From Collimonas rhizosphaerae (GTDB taxonomy: Bacteria > Pseudomonadota > Gammaproteobacteria > Burkholderiales > Burkholderiaceae_D), in the NCBI RefSeq assembly GCF_038896935.1, contig NZ_JBANDC010000009.1:124001-188000 (forward strand): a stretch of 64,000 nucleotides of DNA, given 5' to 3'. Below the pieces are notes generated by a model that had not been told where the DNA came from, did no database searches, and was given only the letters and a program-made list of their open reading frames with translations. Position 1 is the first letter of the stretch. Every line of letters begins with the position of its first letter. The position numbers and the translations under genes are program-made. This document shows positions 8,150 through 17,156 of the stretch, piece after piece.

Positions 8150-9595
8150 TCACAGGCCGACGGCCTTTTTCACCAGGCCGAACACCTCGGTGTTGTCGAG
8201 CACGCCGCGGATATTCTCGGCGCCCAGGCCCTGCGCACCGATGAAGACATTGGTGCCGCCGTGGGTTTCGCCGCCGGCTTCGGTCGGGACCACCGACTCT
8301 TGCATGTAGTCCTTGTCGGCCACCTGCATATCGGACAACGCGCCGCGCGCGGCCAGGTGGTTGGGGCCGTTGCCGAAACCGATCACGGTATAAGGGTTGT
8401 TGTTGATGTCGCGCTCGGGCTGGCCGGTAGCGACATTTTTCACCAGACCGAGTACGCCCGGTTCGCTGCTGGTGGTCTTGCCGGTGCGCTTGGCGTAGCC
8501 GTTCAGCAGGATCGAATGGTCATGGTCGGCAGTGACCACCACCAGGGTGTTTTTCAAACCAGGATCGACTTGCTGCATCTTGTCCAGCGCGGCCTTGATC
8601 GCGTCATCGAAAGCGACGGTTTCCTGCAGCGCGCGACGGGCATTGGTGGCGTGCAATGCATGGTCGATGCGGCCGCCCTCCACCATCAGGAAAAAACCGG
8701 TCTTCTTGCTGCTCAGCAGGTCTATCGATTTGCTTGTCATCTGCGCCAGGCTCGGTTCCTTGGCGGCATCGCGGTCCAGGTCGTAAGTCATGTGGTCCTT
8801 GTGGAACAGGCCGACCACTTTCGGCGTCGCGGCGCCGATCTTGTCGAATTCGGCAAAGTTGCTGGCATAGGTATAGCCGGCTGCCTTGAATTCCGCCACC
8901 AGGTCGCGGCTGTCGCTGCGCTTGCTGTCGGCGTCGGCCTTCGGCAGGAAATGACGGCGGCCGCCGCCGAAAATGACGTCGACGCCGTCGCTCAGCTTGC
9001 TGTTGAAGCCGGCGCCCTTAGGCGTGAGCTGGGCGGCGATATTGTTTTCACCGTCGCGATGGCAAATATGCGAATAGGTCGCGGCCGGCGTCGCATGCGT
9101 GATCCGGGTGGTCGTCACGACGCCCGTGCTGTAACCCTTGGCCTTCATGATTTCCAGCAAGGTGTCGGCCGGGGTGCCGTTGCCGCTCGGGCAGGTGCTG
9201 TCGGCACCGTTGACATAACTTTTGCCGCCGGCGTCGCGGGCGCTGGTATTGGCCGACATCGAGATCACTTCGTTATTCGCCTTGATGCCGGTCATGTAGG
9301 CGGCCATTGACGGCGCGCTGTCGGTTACCTGTGCATCGTTGGAATAGGTGGTGACGAAGCCGGTTTCCGGCAGGGTATCGATGGTCAGGTCGCCCTCTTC
9401 GCCAACTTTGTAGATGCGTGCAGCGGTCATGGTGGTGATCCCCATGCCATCGCCCAAAAAGAAGATGACGTTCTTGCCGGGAACCTTGACTTCAGGCCGC
9501 TCGACCGGCGCCTCGACCAATGGATTGCTAGAACCGCTACACCCCGCCAGCGCCATCGCTCCCATGGCGGCGGCAATCAGAATACGTAATTTCAT
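8150..9595 (-). CDS. alkaline phosphatase, PhoA family (lipoprotein)
   Basis: 481 residues. The leader ends in a lipobox, LAGC, so C19 should be lipidated and anchor the enzyme to a membrane. The catalytic set is complete: D49 in FLGDGMG, nucleophile S93 in VTDSAPSMAAYMTG, VEGGRIDHALH, TADHDHSI and ETHGGTNV. It is clearly paralogous to the next gene; the two differ in anchoring and in surface segments. It is the first gene of the pair, with ribosome site GGAG 7 bases before the ATG. Upstream lie TGTAA repeats and a palindrome, possibly regulatory. A duplicated locus with one anchored and one free enzyme is unusual but not unique. Confidence 0.93.
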   Translation of the reverse strand: MKLRILIAAAMGAMALAGCSGSSNPLVEAPVERPEVKVPGKNVIFFLGDGMGITTMTAARIYKVGEEGDLTIDTLPETGFVTTYSNDAQVTDSAPSMAAYMTGIKANNEVISMSANTSARDAGGKSYVNGADSTCPSGNGTPADTLLEIMKAKGYSTGVVTTTRITHATPAATYSHICHRDGENNIAAQLTPKGAGFNSKLSDGVDVIFGGGRRHFLPKADADSKRSDSRDLVAEFKAAGYTYASNFAEFDKIGAATPKVVGLFHKDHMTYDLDRDAAKEPSLAQMTSKSIDLLSSKKTGFFLMVEGGRIDHALHATNARRALQETVAFDDAIKAALDKMQQVDPGLKNTLVVVTADHDHSILLNGYAKRTGKTTSSEPGVLGLVKNVATGQPERDINNNPYTVIGFGNGPNHLAARGALSDMQVADKDYMQESVVPTEAGGETHGGTNVFIGAQGLGAENIRGVLDNTEVFGLVKKAVGL

Positions 9596-9634
9596 TCATC
9601 GCTCCGTGTTGTCAATCAGAAACATGCAATCATT

Positions 9635-9658
9635 TGTAATAATGTGTAACAACTGTAA
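9635..9658. promoter_or_regulatory. TGTAA direct repeats upstream of the phosphatase pair
   Basis: Plus-strand TGTAA occurs at 9635, 9645 and 9654, that is with 10- and 9-base periods, 40–65 bases upstream of the phosphatase start. Helical phasing suggests a protein-binding site. The sequence and period do not match the canonical 11-base Pho box. Confidence 0.35.
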
Positions 9659-9722
9659 CCAAAAGTTATTACATGCTGATGACGGAAAGCGCAGATCTTC
9701 AGAAAACGGGACGGCCATGGGC

Positions 9723-9750
9723 GATTTACCCGTGCAACGCAGGGTAAATC
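9723..9750. repeat. 9-bp palindrome upstream of the phosphatase pair
   Basis: Perfect arms GATTTACCC (9723–9731) and GGGTAAATC (9742–9750) with a 10-base spacer, about 130 bases before the lipoprotein phosphatase start and 64 bases after the transglycosylase stop. It could be an operator or a weak stem for the transglycosylase transcript. No T tract follows on the minus strand. Confidence 0.5.
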
Positions 9751-9813
9751 AGAGGGATTGGAAAACCGGATATTTACTGCGCGCGCCGGCAGTGCCGGCG
9801 ACAAGGGAAATGG

Positions 9814-10452
9814 CTACTTGCGTGCGGATACCGTATGAATAGGCAGGTCGTCCTTGTATTCCCAGCGTTTCCACGCGGACAGCACGGCGTTGGGATACTC
9901 GGGACGGCCGCGGCTGCCGTTATAGCGGCCGAGGGCGAGATAAAGGTTGCCTTGTTCCATGTCGATGTACATGCGCAGGATGGAACAGCCGTAACGCAGG
10001 TTGGTCTGCATGTTGAACAGCTTGCTGCGGTCGGCGTCGCCGATCACGCGGGTCCAGAACGGCATCACCTGCATGTAGCCGTGGGCGCTGACGCTGGACA
10101 ATGCATACTTGCGGAATGCCGACTCGACCTGGATCAAGCCCAGCACCATGCCAGGATCAAGCCCGGCGCGCTTGGCTTCATACCAGGCGGTTTCCAGGAA
10201 TTCGATGCGCACCTGCGCATCCGGCAGCTTCTTCTTGAGGCGCTCCGACATCTCGCCCAGCCAGTACAAGTACTGGATGCGCTGGTCGATTTCAGAAAAC
10301 TGGGGTTTTGGCGGACGAGCGTCATTGATAGCGCGTGACAACGCCAGACGTACCGAGTCCGCCAATTCTTCTTCTTTTTGATTTCCGGCGTGCGCCATGC
10401 TGCCTAACAGCAACAATATGGGCAACAAGCCAAGCCAACGAGACCAGCGCAA
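9814..10452 (-). CDS. lytic transglycosylase (SLT-type domain)
   Basis: 212 residues from a TTG start at 10452, chosen because GGGGAG lies exactly 6 bases upstream and it places a clean signal peptide (RWSRWLGLLPILLLLGSMAHA) at the N terminus; an upstream ATG at 10497 has no ribosome site. The SLT fold is seen in VLGLIQVESAFRKYALS, with catalytic Glu in VES, then SAHGYMQVMPFW and the late LYLALGRYNGSRG. Such enzymes cleave peptidoglycan, forming 1,6-anhydro-muramyl ends. The gene lies downstream of proS on the same strand, separated by the proS terminator. Confidence 0.88.
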   Translation of the reverse strand: MRWSRWLGLLPILLLLGSMAHAGNQKEEELADSVRLALSRAINDARPPKPQFSEIDQRIQYLYWLGEMSERLKKKLPDAQVRIEFLETAWYEAKRAGLDPGMVLGLIQVESAFRKYALSSVSAHGYMQVMPFWTRVIGDADRSKLFNMQTNLRYGCSILRMYIDMEQGNLYLALGRYNGSRGRPEYPNAVLSAWKRWEYKDDLPIHTVSARK

Positions 10453-10502
10453 TCGATACTCCCCAAAACATACTTTTATTTTTCGGTGAGTATACAAAGA
10501 AA

Positions 10503-10527
10503 ACGGCGCATAAAACCAATGCGCCGT
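10503..10527 (-). terminator. proS terminator
   Basis: Stem ACGGCGCAT (10503–10511) with ATGCGCCGT (10519–10527) and a 7-base loop. On the minus strand it is followed by TTTTCTTTG, 11 bases after the proS stop. Confidence 0.75.
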
Positions 10528-10537
10528 GATTTTGTTG

Positions 10538-12280
10538 TTATTGGGAAACTAGACGGGCCTTGATGAACGCCGCCACGTCTGCCAGCGGCACCGTGGTCGC
10601 CTCGGTATCGCGCCGTCCCTGGTATTCGAGCTGGCCGTCCTTGAGGCCACGGTCGCCGATCACCACGCGATGCGGCACCCCGATCAATTCCCAGTCGGCG
10701 AACATCGCACCCGGGCGCTCGCCGCGGTCGTCCAGGATGACGTCGACGCCGGCCGCCAGCAAGGTGTCGTACAGCTTGTCGGTCTCGGCCTTGACTGCCT
10801 CGCTGCGGTCATAACCCATAGGGCACAGGACCACTTCGAACGGTGCGATGGAGGTCGGCCAGACGATGCCTTTGTCGTCGAAATTCTGTTCGATGGCGGC
10901 GCCCAGGATGCGTGTGATGCCAATCCCATAACATCCCATCTGCAGCAATTGCGGCTTGCCGTTCTCGTCCAGGAAAGTCGCTTTCATCGCTTCCGAATAG
11001 GCGGTGCCCAGCTGGAACACGTGGCCGACTTCAATCCCGCGTAGGATCGCCAGGGCGCCCTTGCCGTCAGGCGACGGATCGCCTTCGACCACGTTACGGA
11101 TATCGAACACCAGCGGCTCAGGCAGGTCGCGGCCCCAATTGACGCCGGTATAGTGAAAATCGACTTCGTTGGCGCCGCTGACAAAATCATGCATGTTAGC
11201 CACGGTGACGTCCGCCACTACGGTGACCGGTTTCTTTGTATTGACCGGGCCCAGGTAGCCTGGCGGCGTGCCGAAGTACTCGACAATTTCCTGTTCGGTA
11301 GCAAAACGATAACCAGCCAGGCCAGGAATCTTGTTGGCCTTGATTTCGTTCAATTCATGGTCGCCACGCAGCATCAGCAGCCAGACCACCTTGCTTGCCG
11401 GCACTTTGTCTGTTGCTTCCTTCTCAACCGTCAGCACGATCGACTTGATGGTTTGCGTCAAAGGCAGTTGCAGCAGCTCCGCCACCGCTTCGCATTTGGC
11501 CTTGCCCGGCGTTGCCGTCTTGGTCAGCGCCTGGGTCGCCGCGCCCCGGGTCGGATACAGGGGCAAGGACTCGGCCGCTTCCATATTGGCGGCGTAATCC
11601 GAATTCGGGCAATACACGATGGCATCCTCGCCGGTAGCGGCGATGACGTGGAATTCATGCGAACCGGTGCCGCCGATGGCGCCGTTGTCGGCCGCCACCG
11701 CGCGGAACTGCAGGCCAAAGCGCTGGAAAATGCGCGTGTAGGCGTCGTACATGATCTGGTAGGACTGTTTCAGGCCATCCAGGTCGCGGTCAAAGGAATA
11801 CGCGTCTTTCATCGTGAATTCGCGCCCGCGCATCAGGCCGAAGCGCGGCCGGCGTTCATCGCGGAACTTGGTCTGGATATGGTAGAAGTTCACCGGCAGC
11901 TTGCGGTACGAGCGCAGTTCGGTACGAGCGATGTCAGTAATCACTTCTTCCGAGGTCGGCTGGATGACGAAGTCCCGGCCGTGGCGATCCTTGACGCGCA
12001 TCAGTTCGGCGCCGTATTTTTGCCAGCGCCCGGTTTCCTGCCACAGTTCGGCCGGCTGCACCACAGGCATCAGCAGCTCCACCGCCCCCGAACGGTTCAT
12101 CTCCTCGCGCACGATGCCCTCGACCTTGCGGATCACGCGCAGCCCCATCGGCATATAAGTGTATATGCCGGAACTGATGCGTTTGATCATGCCGGCGCGC
12201 ATCATCAGTTTGTGGCTGACGATTTCAGCGTCGGATGGGGCTTCTTTGAGCGTGGAGATAAAAAAACGGGAGGCGCGCAT
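10538..12280 (-). CDS. proS: prolyl-tRNA synthetase
   Basis: 580-residue class II aminoacyl-tRNA synthetase of the bacterial ProS type. Class II motif 2 reads RFGLMRGREFTMKDAYSFD and motif 3 GCYGIGITRILGAAIEQ. Between them, about residues 225–385, sits the YbaK-like editing insertion that clears Ala-tRNAPro. The C-terminal anticodon-binding domain begins near APFEVVLCPMGYD. The enzyme charges tRNAPro, one of which (CGG anticodon) is encoded later in the window. It is transcribed divergently from rppH and has its own terminator. Length and domain order are normal. Confidence 0.97.
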   Translation of the reverse strand: MRASRFFISTLKEAPSDAEIVSHKLMMRAGMIKRISSGIYTYMPMGLRVIRKVEGIVREEMNRSGAVELLMPVVQPAELWQETGRWQKYGAELMRVKDRHGRDFVIQPTSEEVITDIARTELRSYRKLPVNFYHIQTKFRDERRPRFGLMRGREFTMKDAYSFDRDLDGLKQSYQIMYDAYTRIFQRFGLQFRAVAADNGAIGGTGSHEFHVIAATGEDAIVYCPNSDYAANMEAAESLPLYPTRGAATQALTKTATPGKAKCEAVAELLQLPLTQTIKSIVLTVEKEATDKVPASKVVWLLMLRGDHELNEIKANKIPGLAGYRFATEQEIVEYFGTPPGYLGPVNTKKPVTVVADVTVANMHDFVSGANEVDFHYTGVNWGRDLPEPLVFDIRNVVEGDPSPDGKGALAILRGIEVGHVFQLGTAYSEAMKATFLDENGKPQLLQMGCYGIGITRILGAAIEQNFDDKGIVWPTSIAPFEVVLCPMGYDRSEAVKAETDKLYDTLLAAGVDVILDDRGERPGAMFADWELIGVPHRVVIGDRGLKDGQLEYQGRRDTEATTVPLADVAAFIKARLVSQ

Positions 12281-12565
12281 AACGATGAATTCTTTTTAAA
12301 AAGAGAGGGTTATAATCAACTCAATTTTAAAGGATTAGCTGGCTGATGCGCCTACTCTTTGCACAATTGATTGATGTTCTGGCCATTGTTGTTACCGGCA
12401 AGGACAGATTGCGCGCCTAGTCGGGCGAGGACAGAGCCTTGCGCCTAGCCATGGCGGCTCCATGAACCTGCTCCTCAATGACGACGGCAAGCAAGAAATC
12501 TAGCAGAATATCTAGCAAAATGCGCAGTAGCGCCGTCTCGCCGCAGAAAGTTTTGAGGTAACAAC

Positions 12566-13141
12566 ATGCTTGACCGTGAAGGCTTTCGCCCGAACGTCGG
12601 CATTATCTTGCTCAACACCCAGAACGAAGTCTGGTGGGGCAAGCGCGTGCGTGAACATTCGTGGCAATTTCCACAAGGCGGTATCAAATACGGTGAAACC
12701 CCGGAGCAGGCAATGTTTCGCGAGCTCGAGGAAGAAATCGGGCTGAAGGCGGAACACGTCAAGATCATCGGCCGTACCCGCGACTGGCTGCGCTACGAAG
12801 TGCCTGATCATTTCATCAAGCGCGACGTGCGTGGACATTATCGCGGCCAGAAGCAGATCTGGTTCCTGCTCCGCATGGTGGGACGCGACTGCGACGTCAA
12901 CCTGCGCCTCACCGAACACCCGGAATTCGACGCCTGGCGCTGGCATGATTACTGGGTGCCGCTGGATGTCGTGATCGAATTCAAAAGGGATGTCTACCAG
13001 CGCGCCTTGCAAGAATTATCACGTTTCCTGACGCGCCCGCTGCAAAATGCCCCGCATCACGCCCGTCACCTGCGTACCGGCCATGGGCCGCGCGCATCGA
13101 CTCAATCCCCTCCGGCCTGTGCCGAACCCGAAAAGAAGTGA
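12566..13141 (+). CDS. rppH: RNA 5'-pyrophosphohydrolase RppH
   Basis: 191-residue Nudix hydrolase. The N terminus MLDREGFRPNVGIILLN and the Nudix box GGIKYGETPEQAMFRELEEE followed by IGL match RppH closely (WGKRVREHSWQFPQGGI precedes it). RppH removes pyrophosphate from triphosphorylated mRNA 5' ends and starts RNase E decay. The C-terminal 35 residues (HHARHLRTGHGPR onward) are a basic, poorly conserved tail. It is divergent from proS, as in many betaproteobacteria, and its stop overlaps the region just before the CNP1-like gene. Confidence 0.95.
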   Translation: MLDREGFRPNVGIILLNTQNEVWWGKRVREHSWQFPQGGIKYGETPEQAMFRELEEEIGLKAEHVKIIGRTRDWLRYEVPDHFIKRDVRGHYRGQKQIWFLLRMVGRDCDVNLRLTEHPEFDAWRWHDYWVPLDVVIEFKRDVYQRALQELSRFLTRPLQNAPHHARHLRTGHGPRASTQSPPACAEPEKK

Positions 13142-13149
13142 GCATCTTT

Positions 13150-13749
13150 ATGGCTTTTGCCTTTCGTCCTTCCGTTACAAACAAGATATCGCAGCTACTT
13201 GCCGCCGGCCTGCTGTTGCTGGGTGCGGCAACCCATGCGCAAGCCGCTGGCGATCTGTTCAGTCCCAGCACCGGTGCGAATTCCAGCAATTCAGGCATGT
13301 CCGATGATGATTACGACGACGGCAAATCCTGGCAAGAAATCAAGACCGAAATCCCGCCGCAGCCGCAAGCGGCCAACCTGGTGTCGTTCTATGTCAGTCC
13401 GACCGCCACCATGAATTTCTTCATCGATGTCAATTCGATATCGGCCGGCAGCGACGGCGTGGTCCGCTACACGTTAGTCAGCAAGAGCCAGGGCGGTGCT
13501 GAAAACATCAGCTACGAAGGGATTCGCTGCCAGACCTATGAGAACAAGTCATATGCATTTGGCCAGAAAGACGGCAACTGGTCGCGCGCGCGCCTGAGCG
13601 GCTGGAAGCAGATCAGCGAATTGTCGGGAAACCGCCAGCATGCGGCCCTGGCCAAAGACTTTCTTTGCCAGGATGGCATGATCGCCGGCAAGGTTGAGGA
13701 TATACGCAGCAGGCTGCGCAGCAATCGCCCGATCAAACAAGGTAGCTGA
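13150..13749 (+). CDS. CNP1-like family secreted protein
   Basis: 199 residues from ATG 13150. A GTG at 13138 that overlaps the rppH stop (GTGA) is an alternative start in the same frame. A signal peptide ends near ATHAQA. The mature protein begins with a disordered Ser/Asp-rich stretch and then a conserved domain (FYVSPTATMNFFIDVNSIS, YTLVSKSQGGAENISYEGIRC, and a late Cys in KDFLCQDG). The two Cys could form a disulphide. This matches the CNP1-like family, of unknown function, found beside rppH/proB in related genomes. It probably shares the rppH transcript and ends at a strong terminator. Confidence 0.75.
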   Translation: MAFAFRPSVTNKISQLLAAGLLLLGAATHAQAAGDLFSPSTGANSSNSGMSDDDYDDGKSWQEIKTEIPPQPQAANLVSFYVSPTATMNFFIDVNSISAGSDGVVRYTLVSKSQGGAENISYEGIRCQTYENKSYAFGQKDGNWSRARLSGWKQISELSGNRQHAALAKDFLCQDGMIAGKVEDIRSRLRSNRPIKQGS

Positions 13750-13770
13750 CCGGACCGCCCGCCCGCATGT

Positions 13771-13807
13771 AAAAACGGCTCCTGCAATTTGCGGAGCCGT
13801 TTTTTTA
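13771..13807. terminator. bidirectional terminator between CNP1-like gene and proB
   Basis: Stem ACGGCTCC (13775–13782) with GGAGCCGT (13793–13800), an A run on the left and seven T on the right. It serves both convergent genes. Confidence 0.9.
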
Positions 13808-13829
13808 TCCGGGGTGCCGGTCTTGCCGC

Positions 13830-14948
13830 TTAGAGCAGAACCATGTTGTCCCGATGGATCAATTCCGATTCTTCGACAAAACCCAGGATAGACTGGATCT
13901 CCGCTGACGGATGGCGCATGATGCGGCGCGCTTCCGAGCTGGTGTAATTGCTGATGCCGCGCGCGATGGCGTGGCCGTCGATATCGGTACAGGTAATGAC
14001 GTCGCCGCGGCCGAACTCGCCGGACACCGCGGTTACGCCGATCGGCAGCAGCGATTTGCCCTCGTTGCGCAATTTCTGCACCGCGCCGGCGTCCAGCACG
14101 ACCTTGCCGGCGGTTTTCAAGTGATCCGCCATCCACTGCTTGCGTGCGGTGAGTTGAGCGGTCTGCGCATTCAATTGCGTGCCGATGGCTTCGCCGCCGG
14201 CGAGCCTGGTCAGCACCGCGTCTTCGCGGCCCCAGGCAATCACTGTGTGGGCGCCCGAGGTGGCGGCGCGCTTGGCGGCCAGGATCTTGGTAATCATGCC
14301 GCCGCGGCCGATGCTGCTGCCGGCGTCGCCCGCCATCACTTCCAGCGCCGGATCGCCGGCTTTGGCTTCATGCACGAATTCGGCATTCGGGTCCTTGCGC
14401 GGATCGGCTGTGTACAGGCCCTTCTGGTCGGTCAGGATGATCAGGGCGTCGCCTTCGATCAGGTTGGCGACCAGTGCGCCCAGGGTGTCGTTGTCGCCGA
14501 ACTTGATTTCATCGGTGACCACGGTGTCGTTCTCGTTGATGATCGCCACCACGCCGAAGCGCAGCAGGGTAAACAAGGTCGAGCGGGCGTTCAGGTAGCG
14601 TTCGCGGTCGGCCAGGTCGGCGTGCGTCAGCAATACCTGGGCGGTGCGGATATTGTGGGCGCGGAAGCTGGTTTCATAGATCTGCGCCAGGCCCATCTGG
14701 CCGACGGCGGCGCACGCCTGCAATTCATCGATGCTGGTCGGCCGCTTGTCGAAACCGAGGCGCTGCATGCCTTCGGCAACAGCGCCGGAGCTGACCAGCA
14801 CGACTTCCTTGCCCATCGCCCGCAACTCGGCGATCTGGGCCGCCCATTTGGCGATGGCGCCGGCATCCAGCCCCTTGCCGTCATTGGTTACCAGGGAAGA
14901 TCCGACTTTGATAATGATGCGCTTGGCTTTTTGAATGACGGAATTCAT
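13830..14948 (-). CDS. proB: glutamate 5-kinase
   Basis: 372 residues. The amino-acid kinase domain (about 1–265) shows RIIIKVGSSLVTN, LVSSGAVAEGM, NENDTVVT and the GTGGMITK-like segment read here as GRGGMITKILAAKRA. A C-terminal PUA domain spans about 285–370 (GAVQKLRNEGKSLLPIGV, GRGDVITCTDIDG). ProB phosphorylates glutamate in the first step of proline synthesis and is feedback-inhibited by proline through the kinase domain. It follows obgE on the same strand with a 109-base gap, the usual L21–L27–Obg–ProB order. Confidence 0.96.
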   Translation of the reverse strand: MNSVIQKAKRIIIKVGSSLVTNDGKGLDAGAIAKWAAQIAELRAMGKEVVLVSSGAVAEGMQRLGFDKRPTSIDELQACAAVGQMGLAQIYETSFRAHNIRTAQVLLTHADLADRERYLNARSTLFTLLRFGVVAIINENDTVVTDEIKFGDNDTLGALVANLIEGDALIILTDQKGLYTADPRKDPNAEFVHEAKAGDPALEVMAGDAGSSIGRGGMITKILAAKRAATSGAHTVIAWGREDAVLTRLAGGEAIGTQLNAQTAQLTARKQWMADHLKTAGKVVLDAGAVQKLRNEGKSLLPIGVTAVSGEFGRGDVITCTDIDGHAIARGISNYTSSEARRIMRHPSAEIQSILGFVEESELIHRDNMVLL

Positions 14949-15057
14949 ATTTTTATCTATCGTGCCTCGGCGGTTGAAGGCACAAGGTGGCGGGAAAAAA
15001 ATAGACCGATGGCGAGAGGGATCGATTTCCCCTCAGCCACCGGTGCCGGATACTTGC

Positions 15058-16167
15058 TTAGTCGAGTATCTTGAAGCGAGGATCGTCCGGATCGATGGAC
15101 AGGATGGATTGCGCTTCCACCACCATATGCGTTTCTTCCGAGCGGGTTTCCTGCTGGCGTTTCTCGGCCAGGTAGCCGTAGATTTCCGTCACCAGTTCTG
15201 GACAGCCGTCGCGGTTCAGCGCGGAAATCTCGAATACCGGGCCTTTCCAGCCGAAACGCTTGATGAAGTCCTTGACGCGCTTGACGCGTTCGCCTTCCGG
15301 GATCACGTCGATCTTGTTGAGCACCAGCCAGCGCGGCTTGTCGAACAGCGACTGATCGTATTTCTTCAGTTCCTTGACGATCGCCTTGGCTTCCTTGACC
15401 GGATCAACCGTGTCTTCGAACGGCGCCAGGTCGACGATGTGCAGCAGCAAGCCGGTACGCTGCAAATGCTTCAGGAACTGGATGCCCAGCCCCGCGCCTT
15501 CCGCCGCGCCTTCGATCAGGCCCGGGATGTCGGCGATCACGAAGCTTTTCTCGTGGCTGACGCGGACTACACCGAGATTCGGATGCAGCGTGGTAAACGG
15601 GTAATCGGCGATCTTCGGACGGGCATTCGACACCGCGGTGATGAAAGTCGATTTGCCGGCATTCGGCTGCCCCAGCAGGCCGACATCGGCCAGCACCTTG
15701 AGCTCCAGCCGCAATTCGCGGCGTTCGCCTTCCTTGCCGTCGCTTTTCTGGCGCGGCGCGCGGTTGGTCGAGGATTTGAAATGGATATTGCCCCAGCCGC
15801 CCTCGCCGCCCTTGGCCAGCAAGACTTCCTGGCCGTGATCGGTCAGGTCGGCGATCGCTTCGCCGGTGTTGACGTCGACGATCAGCGTGCCGACCGGCAT
15901 GCGCAGCTTGATATCGTCGGCGCCCTTGCCGTAGCAATCCGAGCCACGGCCGTTTTCGCCGCGGCCAGCCCGGTGCATCTTGGAGAAACGGTAATCGACC
16001 AGCGTGTTGATGTTGCGGTCGGCCACGGCCCAGATACTGCCGCCTACGCCGCCGTCGCCACCGTCAGGGCCGCCGAACGGGCGGAATTTTTCACGGCAAA
16101 AACTCGCAACCCCATTGCCGCCATCGCCGGCAATGACTTCGATTTTTGCTTCATCTATAAACTTCAT
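15058..16167 (-). CDS. obgE: Obg/CgtA GTPase
   Basis: 369 residues. The glycine-rich Obg domain occupies about 1–158 (VEVIAGDGGNGVASFCREKF in related form, GGDGGVGGS). The G domain has GQPNAGKSTF, DIPGLIEGA and NKID motifs. Obg proteins bind the 50S ribosomal subunit and link ribosome maturation to nutrient status, which fits the position next to rplU and rpmA. A terminator after rpmA suggests it can be transcribed separately as well. Ribosome site AGGA precedes the ATG. Confidence 0.97.
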   Translation of the reverse strand: MKFIDEAKIEVIAGDGGNGVASFCREKFRPFGGPDGGDGGVGGSIWAVADRNINTLVDYRFSKMHRAGRGENGRGSDCYGKGADDIKLRMPVGTLIVDVNTGEAIADLTDHGQEVLLAKGGEGGWGNIHFKSSTNRAPRQKSDGKEGERRELRLELKVLADVGLLGQPNAGKSTFITAVSNARPKIADYPFTTLHPNLGVVRVSHEKSFVIADIPGLIEGAAEGAGLGIQFLKHLQRTGLLLHIVDLAPFEDTVDPVKEAKAIVKELKKYDQSLFDKPRWLVLNKIDVIPEGERVKRVKDFIKRFGWKGPVFEISALNRDGCPELVTEIYGYLAEKRQQETRSEETHMVVEAQSILSIDPDDPRFKILD

Positions 16168-16364
16168 TCGAAGGTCCTAATGAGGTTGGAGGTTAAATTC
16201 TTATTGAAAGACACAGGTAACTTTACCGATTTTTGGCCATCGTTGCAGCCCAGGTCCGAGCCTGCATTGCAAGAATGCCATTGCTTCAGGCATAAGCCAT
16301 CGCCGGCGGAGTAAACACGCTGCATGCTCCGGCTTGCCTGAACAGTGTTTTACGACCAGAAACT

Positions 16365-16393
16365 AAAAAGGCTCCACCAGCGGCAGAGCCTTT
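16365..16393 (-). terminator. rpmA terminator
   Basis: Stem AAAGGCTC (16367–16374) with GAGCCTTT (16386–16393). On the minus strand it ends in TTTTTAG, about 45 bases after the rpmA stop. Confidence 0.75.
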
Positions 16394-16437
16394 CGCAACA
16401 AGGCTGACGCCTTGCCTGTGTCGACGCTTACAGAAAC

Positions 16438-16695
16438 TTAAGCTGCTACGACAGTAACGTAGTTACGCTGGGTAGCGCCCTTGGTTACGAATTGTACTTT
16501 GCCGTCGATCAGTGCGAACAGGGTGTGATCCTTGCCCATGCCGACATTTTCGCCTGGATGCGTCTTGGTGCCGCGTTGACGAATGATGATGCCGCCGGCG
16601 TTGATCGCCTGGCCACCGTAGACCTTGACGCCAAGTCGCTTTGACTCTGAGTCACGGCCGTTGCGCGTAGTGCCGCCGCCTTTTTTATGTGCCAT
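16438..16695 (-). CDS. rpmA: 50S ribosomal protein L27
   Basis: 85 residues, starting MAHKKGGGTTRNGRDS, the standard L27 N terminus that reaches the peptidyl transferase centre without needing cleavage. Also seen are GVKVYGGQ and IIIRQRGTKTHPG. It follows rplU by 38 bases in the usual rplU–rpmA operon, and AGGAG lies upstream of the ATG. Length is normal. Confidence 0.98.
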   Translation of the reverse strand: MAHKKGGGTTRNGRDSESKRLGVKVYGGQAINAGGIIIRQRGTKTHPGENVGMGKDHTLFALIDGKVQFVTKGATQRNYVTVVAA

Positions 16696-16733
16696 TTAAA
16701 ACTCCTGGTATCTGGTTAAGTCAACCGACGCAA

Positions 16734-17045
16734 TCAAGCGTTGATCGAAACGATTTGAATTTCGGTGTAATTTTGACGATGGCCTTGATGCTTCTGATAA
16801 TGCTTACGACGACGCATTTTGAAGATCTTGACTTTATCGTGGCGACCTTGCGCCAATACCTTAACCGACACCGTAGCACCTTCGACCAACGGTGCACCAA
16901 ACTTAATGGTGTCACCAGCGCCAACTGCGAGCACTTGATCAATAGTGAGTTCGGTGCCAATGTCTGCAGGTATCTGTTCTATTTTGAGTTTTTCGCCGGC
17001 AACAATCTTATATTGTTTGCCACCGGTTTTTATGACCGCGTACAT
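16734..17045 (-). CDS. rplU: 50S ribosomal protein L21
   Basis: 103 residues from ATG 17045 (MYAVIKTGGKQYKI). Four upstream codons are open but not part of the family. The C-terminal basic block RRRKHYQKHQGHRQNYTEI contacts 23S rRNA in known structures. It is the first gene of the rplU–rpmA operon, with an excellent promoter about 110 bases upstream and a roughly 105-base leader. Confidence 0.98.
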   Translation of the reverse strand: MYAVIKTGGKQYKIVAGEKLKIEQIPADIGTELTIDQVLAVGAGDTIKFGAPLVEGATVSVKVLAQGRHDKVKIFKMRRRKHYQKHQGHRQNYTEIQIVSINA

Positions 17046-17156
17046 ATGAAACCTCATCGAAATGATTGAAGACTATTAAAAAAATTTCTTTCCTAAAACA
17101 CCATATTCAGCGACGGAAAAGCTTGAAATCGCTGGGCGGAATCGGGAGAACCTGAG

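Noticed and set aside
9620..9670. Canonical Pho box before the alkaline phosphatases
   Set aside because: TGTAA repeats have periods of 9–10 bases and lack the CTGTCAT core; the match is too weak to call PhoB sites.
9783..9799. CGCCGGC/GCCGGCG stem as terminator of the lytic transglycosylase
   Set aside because: Good stem but no T run on the minus strand, so not called.
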